Source: Sipunculus nudus
Lineage: Eukaryota > Annelida > Sipuncula > Golfingiida > Sipunculidae
NCBI GenBank assembly: GCA_026874595.1
Contig: CM049318.1
Coordinates: 12,941,241-13,005,240, forward strand
Direction: 5' to 3'
Length of the DNA stretch: 64,000 bases
Shown here: positions 1 to 11,804 of the stretch, piece after piece
Numbering within the stretch: the stretch's first letter is position 1
Layout: each line of letters opens with the position of its first letter
The notes under the pieces: generated by a model
Seen by the model: only the letters and a program-made list of their open reading frames with translations
What the model was told of the DNA's origin: nothing
Databases searched by the model: none
Position numbers and translations under genes: made by a program

Positions 1-640
1 TAAAGTACCTTGACCATGAAGTACTGCACTACCCTGCGTTGAATCATACTCACCGGAACATGGCTTTGCTGTTTAGGGACCGTGGGTAAATAAGTAATAT
101 CCAACAATGGACTTCTGCTTCTAACTACATGAAACCCCTTGGAATTTGTGCAGAGGAAAGAGTAGATATAGGTAATTACCTCCACTTATCCTATCGATGG
201 AGATATTTTTTTTCATTATTATTATTCTTGCTTATTATTCTGCCACTTTTATTGTCTGGTTTCATTCATACTTACTGTGGATATACCCTACTATGTTCCA
301 AATAATTTTCAGTGTCCTTGACTTGTTTTTCAAAGTCACGGGTAAAAATTAGATTTTTTTTTTCGTTTTTTTTTTTCAATGTGGATTTTCTTCGTATCTA
401 AACGGAGTACAGGCAAATATACGAACAAATCACAAAAAAATATTTGATTCCCAACATTACTGGAGGGTTCCGCATCGCATTTACTTATGCGAAACCATAA
501 TGATATAGATGACGCAGCAGTTTTCAGTTACGCTACGTTTCCGGAATAACCAGATGACCTAGAAAGTTAAATCCTTTACAGGCATATGCCATTTACTATG
601 TAAGAGTGCAATGGTTAGTTTGGTAGGGATACTATTATTA

Positions 641-680
<40 letters not shown>

Positions 681-901
681 CATTATCATTTTTTGGTTAT
701 TTTTATTATTGTTTTTATTATTTCTATTATTATTTTTATTAATATTATTATTTTATTATTATTTTCATCATTGCTTGACGCACACTCTCTTCGCGATTCC
801 TCTATATTAATATATATGTTACATACAGCGACATCATTGAGTCCTGATCCTAACGTTTAATCTTAAAAACTATCATATACTGTTGTACTGTATATTTGCA
901 G
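1..901. other. Non-coding sequence (intron of gene A)
   Basis: No exon is recognised before the EGF exon that starts at 902. The stretch is presumably intron of gene A, because the first visible exon begins in phase 1 behind a good pyrimidine-poor but AG-terminated acceptor. It contains T-runs near 352-375 and an imperfect (ATT)n tract at about 631-770. Confidence 0.6.
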
Positions 902-1024
902 ATATTAACGAGTGTGAGACTAACAATGGCGGCTGCATGCAGACCTGCCTGGACACGGAAGGAAGTTACGTCTGTTCCTGTTCGGAGGGCTTCCGGTTGG
1001 GACCGGATGCACACAGCTGCGTCG
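902..1024 (+). CDS. Gene A exon: six-Cys cbEGF module
   Basis: This is a symmetric phase 1-1 exon of 123 nt (41 codons). It begins DINEC and carries the Asp/Asn-hydroxylation consensus C-x-D-x4-Y-x-C (residues [10 protein letters not shown]), the usual calcium-binding EGF signature. The acceptor is TTTGCAG. The donor reads CG/GCAAGT, a GC-AG intron; the gene B counterpart at 32339-32461 uses GTCAGA at the same place. Confidence 0.85.
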
Positions 1025-3537
1025 GCAAGTAATTTTCAGAATACTATAATACTGTGTGGTTGAAATATCTAGACCTCATCAGTGTGCTTCAACTGTCTCT
1101 GTTGAAGTTTGTAGAAAATATAAAAATCTTAGGCTAAATAAAATTACTTTTAACATAATTTTTGAATTGTTGCTGTAAGTAGTTCATGCATAATGTTCCT
1201 CTGTGAGGAAAAGATCTTTTGAGCCACTAGCCCTGCCTTATCAGTGCCACGCCATGCTTCAGAAGTGTGACAACTCGTGGGTACCATTTGAGCCCTGATC
1301 TTAGTCTCACGCTCTCAGTAATAGAACCAGGGTTTGTAAACAAAAATCCAAAGACTATTACATACAGTCAAAAACCTCAAGCAGGAAGAGCCTCTTAAGG
1401 TAAGGTTGCTTTTACTACAAAATCCGAGGTATAACAAAATATGAACTTTTTTGTCGATGTAACGGACCCGATCACTCAGTGTCAGTCATCGCCGAAAGGT
1501 GTCGATAGTGTGTTGGGGAAAAATCTCTCATTCAGACTTTTTGTTTTGTATTCAATACATCTTGTTTTTTTTTTTCGCTTAATGATACACTGATTGTCTT
1601 ACAGATATTGACGAGTGCTTGAACGAGGGAATCTGCCCTAACGGCCGGTGTGTTAACACACACGGAAGCTACATCTGTATCGGTGATGTCGTTGTCACTG
1701 CTCTGCCAAGACCCACAGGTAAGAACCAATGGAAATTCTCCTCTCAAACATTAATCAATAATAACAAAGTGGCTTGTATAATAATCACGCAAATATATGA
1801 CTGATACAATATTAAACCCTCGAGTAAGTCCTACCACCATTTGGTTGTTTCGGGGATAGAGGGCGCTTGGTTAGACAAGGCGGTCATAGATATAACCATA
1901 AGTACTCGTCGGTGTCGTAGAGACATGAACATAACAAGTACGATGGAACTCGTCGAATCTTCCACATCTTTTATAAACAAAGATAGTTATAGTGAGAACA
2001 ATATATTAAGCACCCATAATCAAATAACTCTACCATAGTTGACTGAAACACAAAAAATGTCACATTTTATTACATTCTTAGAAAATGAGTGGTTTATGTT
2101 TGATTACAGTTGATTTCTACTGCCCATTTGAGGCTGATATGTGCGGGTTTACACAACGGGTCGACGGGAGCGCCACCGTGTGGGGAGGTGACGAGTTTGA
2201 CTGGACGAGGATCCAGGGGAGCACCCCCAGTGAGGGAACGGGACCAGATGAAGATCACACCACTGGAGGAATACAAGGTATGGCTGGTTACAGTGCACAT
2301 CTCGGTAAAAACATTTTGTGCATTGGCGGAGGGTGCATTTTGTCCGGTTCCCATTTGCTCTTTCGAAACATATTGAAACCGAGTCAACTCAATCATTTAA
2401 ACATGTTATTTTACAAAAATTATTTTTACTAGGATTTTAATTCTGTATGCAACACCCTATCGTAGAGAGCTTGTTTGAAAGTATGCTTTGCTCTTAAATC
2501 ATGTCTGACCCAAAGGAACATTTCTTCCGAGTACTTTCGAAAAGCATGATGCTCATATGACCACTTCAGATATAATGCCAATGCCGGCTAATGTCTACAT
2601 AACATTCACTGTTTCAGCTATCAAGACTGCAGTTCGAGTTTCTGTACCATTAAATAATGTCATAAAACATTTTCGATTGAGACGCCTTTATACGATTAAA
2701 TATGCATAAAGCAGGACAGGTTGTAGCATTTTGTTTCTCACAAGCATGGCGGCCAAGGTTGCATGATAAATAACAACATTCATGCCCATTTACTCTAAAA
2801 CCTGTAACTGCAAACCCCGTATCTTGATCTGTCCTGGGTTAGAAACAACTCACCCTGTGACCTACACAACCATTTTACTGAGTATTTGTAAATGTCGTAT
2901 AAACATCACGCATCTGTTCCACGGCACAGCCTACAAGAGTCGGTCAAACATTCAATGCGTGGGTGTATGGTCAAAATTATTGTTTGACCACCATGAATAA
3001 TAACAGAACCCTCCGATCCCATCCAAGTAGCGGCTTTTAAATTGATCTGAAGAGACCTGTACTAACACTCTAACACTCACAAAGACTTGCCCTCCAGCAT
3101 TCTACCCCTGAAAGGACCAAGCTCCTTCCCACAGACACACCCAGGCACCTTTAATATGGAATATAAAGCGACATGCAGTCAGAGATGTCTGTTTTCACAA
3201 GTCAGGTGGTTTCAAAATTCTCAAAGCGTGGAAAACTACGGGTGCATTCAGAGGACACCACGTTTCCTTACTTGATTTGATCCGTAACTCAGCTGACTTT
3301 GTAATACTGAGTTATAGCGATGGGTCTTTGCTTTCTCTGCCGTCTAACACGTTTCCTATCTTGGCATGTTCAGTTTTATTCAGATTGGCCGGTAATGACC
3401 TTTTTGTTAGAGGCACAGTTTAACCTCTGCTACCACACTCTTATTAAGGGAAAACGTATAATCTTTTAGAAATAGCGATTGCGCAATAGGATAGTTTATA
3501 TTGTCCTCATTACCCCCTTTATTTCAATAAGGCATCT

Positions 3538-3605
<68 letters not shown>

Positions 3606-6304
3606 ATATATTATACCCGCACTTATATGGATTGACTTCATCACATTTATGCAGCAAAAAGAGCCCATGAGTGTCGAACGCTTTCTGGTCTGAGCTGAAA
3701 TATGCATGCAAATGAGACGATCACAATCTTAGACAGAAATGCCTTGAGGACTAAGGACATAGGTCTTACTGTTTTGTCTATCATCTTTATCATTTACGCA
3801 CGCGTTAATATCGCTTTCGCATACGATGAGAACGCCTGCGAACATGATAAGTATTTCCGTCTCACGCGATAAAAAAATGTTTGGGTGTCATAATACTCAT
3901 AAAAGATTTACTCTACATGAGTAACTTGTATATAGGCAATATATAAATGTTATCATTAATCCCTTTGACATAAAGCCTCCAAAACAAGCTTTGCGACATT
4001 GTCACATTTACTGCTATTTCCAATTAATGTTTACCACAATTTATATTTACCTGAAAATATTTAATGCGTCTGAAAATAAGTTGTGTCTTTTCCTCATCTT
4101 CAGGATATTACATCTTCATCGAAGCGTCTAGTCCTCGAATACAAGGTGACCGTGCTCTGTTGGCGTCTCCATCGTTCACACCAGGTGGCGCGACCTGTCT
4201 GAGCTTCTGGTACTTCATGTCCGGCAGCCATATTAATGAACTCAACATTTACGTGATCCGTTCCAACGCTCGCTCCCGCGTGTGGCAGAGGCAAGGTATG
4301 TTCGTTGCCACGTAGTCATGTTTTCAATGGAAGACGTTTCTACGTTTCCATTTAAACTGTATCACCAATATTACACACCTGGCTGACGCAATGTCGTATA
4401 TATATAATACCTGGAACCCACGATGTCGTGTTTTGAAAATTGGATCAGACTATGTTGTTTTTATATACTTGACTACTTAAAGCAAGTTATTTACACTTTT
4501 TCTTGTATATACACTTTGATCTGATTATATAATGTTCCTGTTTTTTATCACACTTTATTGTGCTTATAAACTTAGATCACGCTATGTCCTGTCGGGGTTT
4601 CACAACACAACAGAGAGAGAGAGGGTGCTGTTTGTGTGTGATAGATTTTGATATTTTGTAATTACAGGTATAAACCAGGCCGTCTGGCTCTATGGCTCCG
4701 TTACCATACCAGCCGGGGTCTCCTTCCGGTTCGCCATCGAAGGTGTCCGTGGCACCGGTTACCAAGGAGATATTTCTGTAGATGACGTACGACTTAGAGA
4801 TGGAAACTGTAATTCACGTGAGTGTTCATGTCATATATATCTGCTCGTGTTACTTATAAAATGAAATTCATGATACTTGTGGAACGATCTGTATGACTTC
4901 AAACATTACTTCAAACAAAAGGCGCATTTGTTTTGTCTTCAAGTATAACCTTAATAGCAGTATCGCAAAGAAATAAGTAGCAGTTACCATCGGTTTGATG
5001 ATTAACATGTTCATATAATTACTATGCATTGATATAAATAAAATGGGCCTAGAACAAAATCCTGTGTTACCCGAGTCATACCTGATGCAGTGGCTGATCT
5101 ATATTCGACTTTGGCAACATAGGGACTGCATGATAGGTTTCTTGATTCAAAGGCAGGTTTATATGGTTTACTTTCACTTAGGGGTAAATTCAAGGCTTCT
5201 TGAACATGACACGAGGTTTGGTCATAGTAGGCCTTTAGTATCTATATACTCATTTTGTGAAAATGTTAGAAACTTTTCGAACATCTACCCAACGTTAGAA
5301 AAATTTCTGGCTATTAAAAAATGTCGTGGTTCTTGTCTTTTTTTTTTTGCTTTCCAATTTTTTCTTACATCTCCATGTAAGGAATCAGTGAAGACCTGCC
5401 TTTGTATCTATTATTATAACATTTACTCTGCCTGTACATGACGTAATTGTGTTGTTCATAATATAAGAGCTACGCCTGAGTATCTGAGCCAAGTTTAGCT
5501 TAATACCTCTTGCCTAAAACGCGTCAATATACTTCCAGCTAACCTTTCTTCGCATTGCAAAACTAATTTAGATAACGTCTCAATACTAATGAATCTAATT
5601 ATATATATGCAGAATATATACGCAGTAAAGTAAAGACATTTTGGAAATTGACATAGAAGTGTAGTGACGAATTTAAAGTCAATTATAATTTTTATTCTGT
5701 CTATTACAGTACCTCAGGGCCTGGTCGCCAACGAATCTCCCAACAACGCTGTAGGTTTACCTGTACAGAAAAACAACAACGAATCAACGCTGGTGGTGGC
5801 AGTGGTCCTGGCCGCGGTCGTTGGCGTCATGATCACTATAGCAACACTCGCTGGAGTGCGTTGGGTGCGTCGCAGAAAGGGAAGGAAACCAACGGCTCGC
5901 GCGACCCTCCGTGCGTCTGCCATCCCAAGTCTTACTGAAAGTAACTTCAGCACTATCAGATCGAAGATTTCATCTCACCCCAGTATTTCGGCGGTAACAG
6001 ATTTTGATGATAGTATCAATCATCTTCCTGGAGATTCAACACCTGAGACTTAGCTTTGGGGGGGGGGGGGGGGGGGGGGGGTTAATGTAACAGCGGTAGT
6101 AGTTTGCAGATGTAGGAGTAGGAGTAGATGGCAAATGAATGTACACTTGCTCTGTAGGCCGTTGCAGTGCGACATTAGAATTTTTTATCGTTATGCGATA
6201 TGTTTCATAAATATTAAAAAAATATGATTATTCTATTATTATTGTATGCTCAGTTTTAAGCAAAGGTTAGATATATGATTTGTTACTTGTTTTTTTTTAA
6301 TAAA
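902..6304 (+). CDS. Gene A, 3' part: EGF-MAM transmembrane protein (5' end outside the window)
   Basis: Six exons join in phase 1: 902-1024, 1605-1718, 2110-2277, 4104-4295, 4668-4817 and 5710-6053. They encode a six-Cys calcium-binding-type EGF module, a four-Cys half EGF, a complete MAM domain (three exons), a ~27-residue juxtamembrane stretch, one hydrophobic helix and a basic then Ser-rich tail ending at TAG 6051-6053. A poly(A) signal lies at 6299-6304. Exon sizes match gene B exactly except for the last exon, which is 15 nt shorter, so A is a tandem paralogue in the same orientation. By analogy with B, the missing 5' part should encode a signal peptide and collagen triplets, but that is inference. 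The predicted product is a type I cell-surface protein; MAM and EGF domains mediate extracellular protein contacts in known families. No lesion is visible in these exons, so it looks functional. Confidence 0.85.
1605..1718 (+). CDS. Gene A exon: half-EGF (four Cys) and linker to MAM
   Basis: This is a phase 1-1 exon of 114 nt behind the acceptor CTTACAG, with donor GTAAGA. It starts DIDEC and keeps C-x-N-x4-Y-x-C ([10 protein letters not shown]) but lacks the last two EGF cysteines, ending instead in a hydrophobic and Pro-containing linker. The gene B equivalent (34169-34282) has the same truncation, so it is a family trait, not a local break. Confidence 0.82.
2110..2277 (+). CDS. Gene A exon: MAM domain part 1
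   Basis: This is a phase 1-1 exon of 168 nt. It encodes the MAM N-terminus with FYCPFE, the MCGF cysteine and GPDEDHTT (the family GP-x-DHT motif). It is nearly identical to 35408-35575 in gene B, with about 110 bp apparently invariant in the middle, much closer than the flanking introns. Confidence 0.88.
3539..3602. repeat. (AT)n microsatellite
   Basis: About 62 bp of uninterrupted AT dinucleotides in the intron between MAM exons 1 and 2 of gene A. Confidence 0.95.
4104..4295 (+). CDS. Gene A exon: MAM domain part 2
   Basis: This is a phase 1-1 exon of 192 nt, acceptor CTTCAG, donor GTATGT. It contains the MAM core: [18 protein letters not shown] and the ATCLSFWY segment with the third MAM cysteine. 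It continues the reading frame of 2110-2277 directly and is homologous to 37882-38073. Confidence 0.87.
4668..4817 (+). CDS. Gene A exon: MAM domain part 3
   Basis: This is a phase 1-1 exon of 150 nt, acceptor ATTACAG, donor GTGAGT. It ends the MAM domain with [20 protein letters not shown] and the final Cys in DGNCNS, the usual C-terminal MAM block. It is homologous to 38560-38709 in gene B and 59411-59560 in pseudogene C. Confidence 0.87.
5710..6053 (+). CDS. Gene A last exon: transmembrane helix and cytoplasmic tail
   Basis: The acceptor TATTACAG is followed by a polar Asn-rich linker, about 23 hydrophobic residues ([20 protein letters not shown] and onward), a stop-transfer cluster [10 protein letters not shown] and a Ser-rich tail of 64 residues. 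The stop is TAG at 6051-6053. Compared with B, the tail lacks two residues of the acidic DDDD run and ends STPET instead of the longer B ending. Confidence 0.85.
6058..6081 (+). repeat. G24 homopolymer in the 3' UTR of gene A
   Basis: There are 24 consecutive G residues starting four bases after the stop codon. In the transcript this could form stacked G-quadruplex structure. It may also be length-variable or a consensus artefact. Confidence 0.85.
6299..6304 (+). terminator. Poly(A) signal of gene A
   Basis: Canonical AATAAA about 250 nt after the stop codon, preceded by a T-run and followed by GT-rich sequence (gtgttaaatg, gtgttgttt), as expected of a cleavage site downstream element. Confidence 0.6.
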
Positions 6305-6579
6305 TGTGTTAAATGTACACTAAAATGTGTTGTTTTATGGAATATGTATGAAAGGCATTTTATTTTTCATTTGCGAGACAAAACCCAAAGACATAGACAG
6401 AAGGTGATGTAAATAAGCCCACAGAAAAGATACCAATTCAAAAATGTTTTAGTTAATGATTAACGGAAAAAGCGTTTGTACAATTCATACGGTTCCTCGT
6501 GATAAACCCACGAGGATAATAAGGAAATCATTATATACCTGGTTCATCATCGACACTGTATTATGCCCAATATGTTACA

Positions 6580-7110
6580 TCAGATTACTGACACAAAATT
6601 AAGGAGGACACACCGACACTCCAGATTACTGGCGCAGTATCACGGACACTCTGATATTTCAGATTACTGACGCAATATCACGGACACTCTGATACTTCAG
6701 ATTACTGGCGCAGTATGACTGACACTCTGATACTTCAGATTACTGACGCAGTATAACGGTCACTCTGATACTTCAGATTTCTGGCGCAGTATCACGGACA
6801 CTCTGATACTTCAGATTACTGGTGCAGTATCACGGACACTCTGATACTTCAGATTACTGGTGCAGTATCACGGACACTCTGATACTTCAGATTACTGGCG
6901 CAGTATGACGGACACTCTGATACTTCAGATTACTGACGCAGTATCACGGACACTCTGATACTTCAGATTACTGGTGCAGTATCACGGACACTCTGATACT
7001 TCAGATTACTGGCGCAGTATGACGGATACTCTGATACTTCAGATTTCTGGCGCAGTGTGACGGACACTCTGATACTTCAGATTACTGGCGCAGTATGGAA
7101 GAGGACACAT
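6580..7110. repeat. 38-bp tandem satellite, about 13 copies
   Basis: The unit contains AGATTACTGGCGCAGTAT and CGGACACTCTGATACTTC. The AGATT(A/T)CTG start recurs at 6661, 6699, 6737 and so on to 7079, exactly every 38 bp over 11 intervals; outer copies at 6622 and earlier are less regular. Copies vary at a few fixed positions (ggcg/ggtg/gacg, tcac/tgac). It lies just past the 3' end of gene A. Confidence 0.93.
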
Positions 7111-10100
7111 TGATAGTCCAGGTTATTGGTAGGATAATGGAGACTTTACGTTTTCCAGAGAACGAAATAATCTTCCAAATATACTCCAGAATACAAAGGA
7201 AGACGAGATGATAATGTTGAATATTGACTACGTTAACAGTGGTTGAAAGTAATTTACATTGATACTTTCTGATAGTCATGGATACTGGGACGAAGGGGAA
7301 GGTATACTTTCCAGGACATAATTATTTCCTTATTCTTGACATGATTCTGTGGACAGAATGATAGGCCCGATTCTTGGGTCTTTGCTACAAATAAATCCTC
7401 TTGGTTAATAGGCTGGCAAAGACGATTCTTTTCAGAATACGTCCAGGGCCTTTTATGGCATTGCCTACAGGATTTTGACCAGGTTAAAACGAGAGTACCT
7501 TAGTAAAGCTGCAGATACATATATCCGCGATATGGCTGTGATCCGGGCCTTTGTCAACAGGTAACATTGTCTACGGGACTAGTACCAGGTAATCAGACCA
7601 AAGAGAGCGTGGTATCGCATTCTGCATCGAGGTCCAAATTTTAATCATACGCAGGCGCGGATCCAGGATTTTTTGCAAGGAGGGGTCAACGGATGTCATG
7701 CATAATAAACGTCTAAAAAGAAGGTCGTTGGTAATGAGCAGGGGCGGGGAGGGGGGGGGGTCGTCTCGATAGGGTTTGTCTTAAAAAATAAAGGTTGTTT
7801 GTTGAGGCGGGGGGGGGGGGGGGGGGGGGTGGGGGTCCCCCGGCTCAACCGGTGTACGTTTAATCAGAACAACCAAAGCAGGTGTTAAGTTTTAAATTTT
7901 ATAGAGCTGGATGCACAATAAGATACCCCTCTGTCATTTAGCCTGATCACAATTTTTTTCTCTGTGCTCACCCTGGTGGTGAAACCGTGAGAACTTTCTT
8001 TTTTAAGCACGTTTTTATTAAAGTTGGTCTGGCATGTCTGAAGTGTTTACCCGCTGTGTGAGGACCCTATGGCAAAGGTGGAAGAAGCTACTCTATGGGT
8101 CAATCAACAAAGCCACAAGCGTCTGTTGATATTATAATATGCATTGGCTCTTAGCAGATCTCTCTTATGCGAACACTATAAAATGCCCGTTTTAAAAATG
8201 CCCAAAATTAGCCAAGTCAAGGCTATTCACTAAGTGTTATGTGGAAGGGGGATCCAGCCTGTATACACTAAATCAACGAAGTAATGGCCCAGCCATTTCA
8301 TAATATATTCCTCTCTCCCTCCCTCCCTCTCAAAAACATCTGTCATACTAGGACTCGTGGGTACCTCATATCCTGTAGGATGTTTTCTATTTCGGATACA
8401 TGAAATTTTATTATTCGGCGAGGTATCAGTGTGGCTCGGATTTTAAATTTCTTGGGAGGATTATGGCGGATCTTGCTGGTGTAGGCTATTAATCAAGTTC
8501 TATCATAATGACAGATTTCTTGTACAATGCCGTATAGGCCTCACATATTTGCATATTTCTAATGTAACCAGTTTGTCCAAGACTCACGATGGCGGTCAGG
8601 CATATTTGTACACCAGATACTGAGCGTATATAGAAGAAATATAGGCAATCACGAGAACAAAAAAGATTTCAGAAACATTAATACGATTACAAATACATAT
8701 ACTTAAAAAAGGTGTGCCAAATATAAATAATTAAGATGTATTCATGAATATGAATAAGAAAACAAATTTTCGAAATAAGTTACAACTGTCAACTATCATT
8801 CTCAATGGAAACATGGAATTAATAATGCAATTCATAGTACTTATTTTTGACAGCTCGGTCGAATCATATAGCATCATCCTTAGAGGAAATTATAGCCCTG
8901 CAGACAAAAGCGTGTCATGCAGAGAGTTGCAGCTGAATAGATCGTTTCCCGTGTGTCAACACGTATTCTGTAGCAGTTAAGGTAGCATAATTTTCAAAAA
9001 ACCCTAAATATAAATCAAATCCAATTAAAAAAAAAATATATAATACATTATTAAACTTCGCACATCGTTCTTTATGATGGTATGCATATTTTTAAAAACT
9101 TTTCATTCAATTTACATTATATGTTATCATTTTGAAAAAAAAATAAAAGATACACTATTAAAAGAACCAAGAAACAGTAAGTTATTTTTTGTGGACTAAT
9201 ATTAAACTTACTGACAATATCTCAACTCCCAATTTTTCCCTCTAGCTCTCTTTTTCTTCCTTAACAATTTATTTTAAATGATGCGTCAATAAAAAATAAA
9301 ATTTATTTTTTAACAAGACAATTTAAGGCAATTATGTTACCTTTATGTAGAATCCGGTTGTACAATCATTCTCTTCACCAAAATGTTAAATACACCTTTA
9401 GCATGCAGCGAGATGACCGTCATATATTTAATATGTATAATACAGGGATATACAGGTACATATACAATACCCATTTGTTGTTATCGCTGTTCATCTTGAC
9501 TTCGGGACTAAAGGTGAAGACATTGAAATATCAACTGAACCAGAAATGCATTTAAAGTCAACACATCCTCGAATCTTACAAATTAACCAAATAATTCGCC
9601 CTATTTTAACTTGACTGCAATCACGATTTTATCCATATTCTTACCGTTAAATATTATAGTTTTACATTACACATATCTAAGAAAGAACTTCAGTTTTAAA
9701 GTATACATCATGATGTTTAACTGATCAGGGAATAAGTTACAACTGACCTTCCCAAATCTGTCTTTGAATATCCTGCGATTGTTACAAATAGCTATTTCTT
9801 TTTAAGAGGTAAAAATTTAACTAGAAAGATTCGTCTTCAGTATTCAGTTACCTGCAAAACTTAGACATTCAGGTTGTAAAAAAATTCTCAGCAGAGGACT
9901 AAAATCGATCGCAACCCACAGGACACAGGAATTCTTGAACTAACAAACTGTTGACAGGCCACTTTAAACCTGTCCACCTACACGTATATTGCACAACAGA
10001 AATTCTATTTGTAGATATCAGCTAAAGTGTGCTTTCTACTCCCCCAAGTGGCCACTGATTTAAACAGAACAGTCTGTTCTAAGAATTGTGTACACGTCCT

Positions 10101-11320
10101 AGTATGGATTACTATAAGTCCTTATACGGGGTACAACACACTCTCCTCTTCATATGGTGTGCTACGTCAGCATAAAATGAGAGGTGAAACTTTGGCGCCC
10201 ACCTTCCATATATATTGCATTTCTTACCTGAAGTTCTGGCACATTACGACACATCGATACATACTTTACATGACCAATAAACGTCTGTATATACAGTCAG
10301 ACCAGTCTGGGCACACTCTTTGTTCTAATTGAAAAATTATAAATTGACTGGTACTTCAAAAAAGGAGTTCGAAAAAAAAACAACTTGGTACACACTGGTC
10401 TCGACGCTCAGCTGAATGTGTCTATAAAGATATTTTTATGATACCTCTATGTCTATCCAAACTGGAGTTATCGTCGTAAAAGAAATGTGTGGACAGATTG
10501 CCCCTTTGACCTTGACCTTTGACTCCAAAATCTAACAGGTTCTTCCCGTATTAGCAGGTAAGCTATATCTGCAAACTATAAGGTTTGTGATGAAAGGTTT
10601 GGCTTAAAATGTATTCACATTTTAAAAAAATTAAATAACTAGGTCCTGTGACCATGAGCTTTGATCTCATGACCCCAAAATAAATAGGGTTATTGGTTTA
10701 TTGGTGCACCATATATATGTCAAGTTTTAAATCCATATGTCGATCCAAACAGGAGGTATCATCCGGAAACGAAATTGACGGACATACAAAAAGACAGACA
10801 GACGTACTGACAAGGTGATAACTACAGGACATCCGCTTATTCAAGCAGGGCCCTCATAAACACACGATGTTTCAGGACACTAGAGGAAACCACATTTGAG
10901 AATCTGACAGTATCAATATAATTCCACAGTCTCAAAATTAGGGAAAATGCATCACACAATTTAAAAAAAAATACAGGTGTGGCCATCAGTCTTCAGGAAC
11001 TGAAGAAACCAGTCAAAATCAATAAACACACCGGGTTTCGGGAAACTAGCTAAAACCACAGCTGAGAAACTAACATGATTCCTCTCATTTGACGGTCTCA
11101 AAAATTGGGGGGAAAAATCGTAAAAATTAGAAAAAAGTTGGCGCCACCAGCTTTTGGGAACTGCCAAAACCATTCATGGTCAATGATTAGGACAGGATTA
11201 ATGGCAATCCATGTATTAATTATCAAGATACTGGTGGTTTTGTATCAAACATTTTGAATTAATCCTGGCGTACTTAGTATTTACAAGCCGTATAGCTCGG
11301 AGAATATAAGTCTTAGTGAC
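7111..11320. other. Intergenic sequence with repeat fragments
   Basis: No exon with domain support is seen. G-rich tracts (7748-7760 and 7811-7835) flank a fragment containing GCGCGGATCCAGG (about 7657), related to the MITE ends at 28028 and the fragment at 45131. A dispersed repeat of mollusc-like style lies at 10380-10870. The rest is AT-rich. Confidence 0.55.
10380..10870. repeat. Dispersed repeat with 'gaccttgacctttgac' and 'gacagacagacg' blocks
   Basis: The stretch carries runs of TGACC/TTGACC motifs near 10507-10532, two similar phrases 'gatccaaacagga..atc' and 'atccaaactggagttatc', and an end-like segment with GACAGACAGACG followed by 'aaggtgataactacagg'. This type of sequence recurs in invertebrate genomes. 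The family is not identified. Confidence 0.5.
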
Positions 11321-11804
11321 TTAAAGGGGCCCAATCACCTATAAAGCATGTTGAATTAACACGAAAAATAGCTTCTTCCCTTTAAAATAAATTTGTACCT
11401 GCAGAAATATTGCCCTGAAACCGCTTGCTTACTCCTGTAAATGAGTGTTAAAACAGTCGACCGGGCGCGATCACAGGTGTAAACATAAACACAGCGCGTG
11501 TATCGCTCGGCCACACGTTTCAATCAGGAGATGCCGTGACTGACGCATGTTTCCGCTGGCTGAAACTTCGGGTGTTGCGGCTCACAATCGGACCCTTTGG
11601 TCACACGGCCTTGTTATGGTAAACAGACACACGTGGACTGTGTTTACCAACACGTAAAGCCATAACAAGGTGTTAAACAGCTAAAGGGAGGTACTTAGAC
11701 CGTGTGTTGGGATACTTTTTTGTTGGAAACTTTTGTATAAAGCAAAACTGAACTGATGATGAGAAAAAATAGGCATAATCTTGCTCCCGATAAGGTCCCT
11801 TTAA
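11321..11804. mobile_element. TTAA-flanked MITE-like element with internal hairpin
   Basis: TTAA at 11321-11324 and again at 11801-11804 bound a 476-bp segment whose ends are AGGGGCC and, inverted, AGGGACC. Inside, CCTTGTTATGG (11609-11619) and CCATAACAAGG (11660-11670) form a perfect 11-bp inverted repeat enclosing GGTAAACA/TGTTTACC. A TTAA target duplication suggests piggyBac-type mobilisation, but no transposase is present, so the class is inference. Confidence 0.6.

Noticed and set aside
2085-2432. Single-exon reading of the 115-codon frame over MAM exon 1
   Set aside because: Only 2110-2277 shows MAM homology and conservation with gene B; the extensions are intron beyond good splice sites.
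3479-3711. Open frames with long Ile-Tyr repeats across (AT)n tracts (also near 24008, 36304, 38157, 45075, 51568, 61121, 63280)
   Set aside because: They are translations of AT dinucleotide repeats, open in several frames and on both strands, with no domain or splice support.
4180-4196. CTCF-like CACCAGGTGGCGCGA within MAM exon 2 of genes A and B
   Set aside because: It is coding sequence (TPGGAT) conserved in both genes because of the protein; a regulatory role cannot be separated from coding constraint.
5043-5441. 132-codon plus-strand frame in the last intron of gene A
   Set aside because: No recognisable domain, AT-rich composition, no equivalent in gene B or pseudogene C, and it lies inside an intron.
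6580-7110. CRISPR-like regular array
   Set aside because: The 38-bp units are contiguous repeats with no unique spacers, in a eukaryotic genome; it is a satellite.
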